DNA of 64,000 bases, from positions 58,654 to 122,653 of the forward strand of contig JAGXGC010000020.1 of assembly GCA_024636935.1 (NCBI GenBank), in the 5' to 3' direction. The stretch's first letter is position 1, and each line of letters opens with the position of its first letter. The notes beneath the pieces were generated by a model. The model was given only the letters and a program-made list of their open reading frames with translations. It did no database searches and was not told the origin of the DNA. Origin of the DNA: Sideroxydans sp. Lineage in GTDB: Bacteria > Pseudomonadota > Gammaproteobacteria > Burkholderiales > Gallionellaceae. Position numbers and translations under genes: made by a program. Below are positions 62,097 to 64,000 of this stretch, piece after piece.

Positions 62097-63236
62097 ATGC
62101 TGAATTTTGAAGATGTTGTGATGCCAGCAGCCACACCTGCTGTAGCGCGCATGGGCGCGATGGGCGCAGCTTCTGCCACTGCGGCTGAACATGACTACAC
62201 CATTGCCTCGGTTTCGACTGGCCGTATCCGTGTAGAAGATAAGCGTTTGATCAATGGCAATGCGGACGTAAACCAGTTGGTTCCAATCAAATACAACTGG
62301 GCTTGGGAAAAATACAATGCGGGCAACGCGAATCACTGGCTACCGCAAGAGATCAATATGTCGGCAGACATCGCGCTGTGGAAGAATCCGAATGGCCTGA
62401 CAGAGGATGAGCGTCGTTTGGTCATGCGCAACCTAGGGTTCTTCTCCACCGCAGATAGTCTGGCTGCGAACAATATCGTGCTGGGCACCTATCGCCACAT
62501 CACCGCGCCAGAATGCCGTCAGTACCTGCTGCGCCAAGCTTATGACGAAGCGATACACACGCATGCTTACCAATACATCGTTGAAAGCCTTGGAATGGAT
62601 GAAGGTGAAGTGTTCAACATGTATCACGAGGTGCAAAGTATTCGCGACAAGGATGAGTTCTTGCTGCCGTTTATTGACACCTTGACCAATCCTGATTTCA
62701 AGACGGGTACTCCTGAGAGCGATCAGAAGCTTTTGGAATCCCTGATTGTGTTCGCTTGCATCATGGAGGGCTTGTTCTTCTATGTTGGCTTCGTGCAGGT
62801 GTTGGCTCTAGGACGTCAGAACAAGATGACGGGCGCTGCTGAGCAGTTCCAGTACATCATGCGAGATGAGTCGCTCCACCTGAACTTCGGTGTGGACATG
62901 GCCAACCAGATCAAGCTGGAGAATCCGCATCTGTGGACGCCGGAATTCAAAGAGCGCCTGAAAGGACACTTCACCAAGGCGGTGGAGTTGGAGTATCGCT
63001 ACGCAGAAGACACCATGCCGCGCGGCGTGCTTGGGCTCAATGCAGGTATGTTTAAAGAGTATCTGCGTTTCATCGCCAATCGTCGTTGCCAGCAGATCGG
63101 TGTGGACGTCCTGTATCCGGGGGCGACAAATCCCTTCCCTTGGATGGCAGAGATGATCGATTTGAAGAAGGAGAAAAACTTTTTCGAGACGCGGGTAACT
63201 GAATATCAGACGGGTGGTGCGCTTTCCTGGGATTGA
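62097..63236 (+). CDS. nrdB: Ribonucleoside-diphosphate reductase, beta subunit (class Ia)
   Basis: 379 residues. Diiron ligands Asp120 ([10 protein letters not shown]), Glu151 and His154 ([10 protein letters not shown]), Glu224 and Glu258/His261 (RDESLH) are present. The radical Tyr is Tyr158, four residues after His154. The surrounding sequence resembles Chlamydia class Ic NrdB, which has Phe and Glu instead of the Tyr and Asp. Supplies the radical to NrdA; terminator follows. Confidence 0.95.
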   Translation: MLNFEDVVMPAATPAVARMGAMGAASATAAEHDYTIASVSTGRIRVEDKRLINGNADVNQLVPIKYNWAWEKYNAGNANHWLPQEINMSADIALWKNPNGLTEDERRLVMRNLGFFSTADSLAANNIVLGTYRHITAPECRQYLLRQAYDEAIHTHAYQYIVESLGMDEGEVFNMYHEVQSIRDKDEFLLPFIDTLTNPDFKTGTPESDQKLLESLIVFACIMEGLFFYVGFVQVLALGRQNKMTGAAEQFQYIMRDESLHLNFGVDMANQIKLENPHLWTPEFKERLKGHFTKAVELEYRYAEDTMPRGVLGLNAGMFKEYLRFIANRRCQQIGVDVLYPGATNPFPWMAEMIDLKKEKNFFETRVTEYQTGGALSWD

Positions 63237-63797
63237 TATTCAGAAAGAGTGTTGATGCAGTAAAAATTTCGCCCCATTGAAGGGGCGAAATTTTTACTGA
63301 GCGGCAGATAGAAATTACGATAGCGATCTGTGTAAATAAATATTAAAAAAACAGCGATTGCTTATTGACATCAAACATATTTCGGATAAAGTTGCAACCG
63401 CAAGATGTAGTAAGAAAATCCACAGAAACTGCTATTTATAGTAGTTGTTGGATAAAAAAAAGGGGGCTTCGCTTGCGCGAACTCGATATTCAAGAAGTAA
63501 CTACATTTCCGGCATCACCCTTTGCGTTCACCGCGCAATTGAAGAGCGAGATTTCTCTCGGGGGCGTTCCTCCCTCCAAATTCACAGAATATACTTTTCG
63601 ACCAGATTTGATGTCTGGTCAGCTTGCAATGAATTTCGACATTCGTCTTGAGGCGAAAGCGGGTCGAGTATAAGTTTTGATCGGATCAATGGCGCAGGTG
63701 GCTTGCGCCGCAAAGGCTTTGGTACTGCTGCTTTGCAGCATGCTGGAGGAGTAGTAAGTGTTGTTCTTATTAACTTTCAAATCTCAAGGAGGTTGAA
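63237..63797. other. 561-bp gene-free interval between nrdB and the histone-like gene
   Basis: It begins with the nrdB terminator. The rest is AT-rich up to about 63470 and contains short open frames (for example one with a TTG start at 63365) without a ribosome site or recognisable motif, so none is called. Near 63711-63755 are stem-forming bases (GCTGCTTTGCAGC). AAGGAGG lies just before the ATG at 63798. Confidence 0.6.
63258..63299 (+). terminator. Strong bidirectional terminator after nrdB
   Basis: 18-bp perfect arms 63258-63275 and 63282-63299 with a six-base loop; GGGGCG is followed by a T-run within the arm, and the same on the other strand. Confidence 0.92.
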
Positions 63798-64000
63798 ATG
63801 GTAGCAGCAAAGAAAGCCAAACCAGCAGCAAAGAAGCCGGTAGCGAAGAAAGCCGTCGCCGCCAAGAAGTCCGCAGCGAAAAAAGTTGCAGCCAAGAAGC
63901 CAGTAGCGAAGAAAGTCGCAGCTAAGAAGCCAGTAGCGAAGAAAGTCGCAGCTAAGAAGCCAGTAGCGAAGAAAGTCGCAGCTAAGAAGCCAGTAGCGAA
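63798..64000 (+). CDS. Histone H1-like Lys/Ala-rich protein, 5' part (gene cut by the right edge)
   Basis: The first 67 codons are visible from ATG 63798 (AAGGAGG five bases upstream). The product is almost entirely Ala, Lys, Val and Pro. From about residue 30 it is a decapeptide repeat VAAKKPVAKK. Relatives (Hc1/HctB, AlgP, BpH1 type) are basic DNA-binding proteins with a disordered tail. How long the repeat runs is unknown because the sequence ends. Confidence 0.85.
   Translation, partial: MVAAKKAKPAAKKPVAKKAVAAKKSAAKKVAAKKPVAKKVAAKKPVAKKVAAKKPVAKKVAAKKPVA
63901..64000. repeat. 30-bp tandem repeat inside the histone-like gene
   Basis: Three exact 30-bp copies plus 10 bases of a fourth occupy 63901-64000, preceded by one diverged copy. 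Each encodes ten residues, so copy changes keep the frame. Confidence 0.95.

Noticed and set aside
63365..63673. 102-codon frame starting at TTG, and a TTGACA that could be a -35
   Set aside because: No ribosome site, no motif, and no matching -10 at 16-18 bases; left as intergenic.
63901..64000. CRISPR-like tandem repeats
   Set aside because: Units are directly contiguous with no spacers and keep an open reading frame.

Overview
This window looks like chromosomal DNA of a betaproteobacterium. The gene orders pilMNOPQ-aroK-aroB-dgt-gltB-gltD, mreBCD-mrdA-rodA-rlpA beside gatCAB, and pilS-pilR-ampD-nrdA-nrdB are all of that type. The mix of multiheme c-type cytochromes, a CbcL-like nonaheme c/b fusion, a quinone-linked HemG and otherwise lean biosynthetic loci suggests a neutrophilic metal-oxidising or microaerophilic lineage such as Gallionellaceae (Sideroxydans/Gallionella type). 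That placement is inferred from gene content, not from a database search.

Layout. 1-219 is the start of a penicillin-binding protein 1A gene, read leftward and divergent from the type IV pilus operon pilMNOPQ (359-5271). aroK, aroB, dgt, gltB, gltD and hemE follow on the same strand (5338-15501). After a good terminator and a cluster of DnaA-box-like sites comes priA (15796-17970). An accessory redox block fills 18050-24520: a membrane protein with one c-heme site, an FAD-linked dehydrogenase, a four-heme lipoprotein, a small monoheme cytochrome, a CbcL-like multiheme c/b-type membrane protein, and hemG. Then come a NYN-LOTUS protein, an AT-rich HNH endonuclease gene, and a 0.45-kb non-coding element with about 76-bp imperfect terminal inverted repeats (26199-26800).

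argS, a SPOR-domain protein, dsbA, a short-chain dehydrogenase and an RquA-like (rhodoquinone-type) methyltransferase run from 26803 to 31177 and end inside a REP-like inverted repeat. gatCAB lies on the minus strand (31313-34522), divergent from the cell-shape operon mreBCD-mrdA-rodA-rlpA (34604-40999). Two rhodaneses follow. A minus-strand block then holds a CoA-binding protein, dapF, a DUF484 protein and xerC (42007-44807), divergent from a CNMP/CBS/DUF294 regulatory protein and an exonuclease. Between 47581 and 55019 two DUF4212 plus sodium:solute symporter modules flank a two-component system. The end of the window holds tRNA-Arg(CCG), a small PP0621-like protein, pilSR, ampD, class Ia ribonucleotide reductase nrdAB behind NrdR-box-like sites, and the start of a lysine/alanine-rich histone H1-like gene cut by the window edge.

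How the parts connect. Pilus assembly genes (pilMNOPQ) and their regulators (pilSR) are both present but about 50 kb apart. The redox block and the RquA-like gene together suggest unusual quinone/cytochrome electron transfer. The symporter modules appear to be paralogues, each with an EF-hand-like loop, and are probably controlled by the sensor/regulator pair between them. The rest is core housekeeping: tRNA charging, peptidoglycan and shape, nitrogen assimilation, haem synthesis and dNTP supply.
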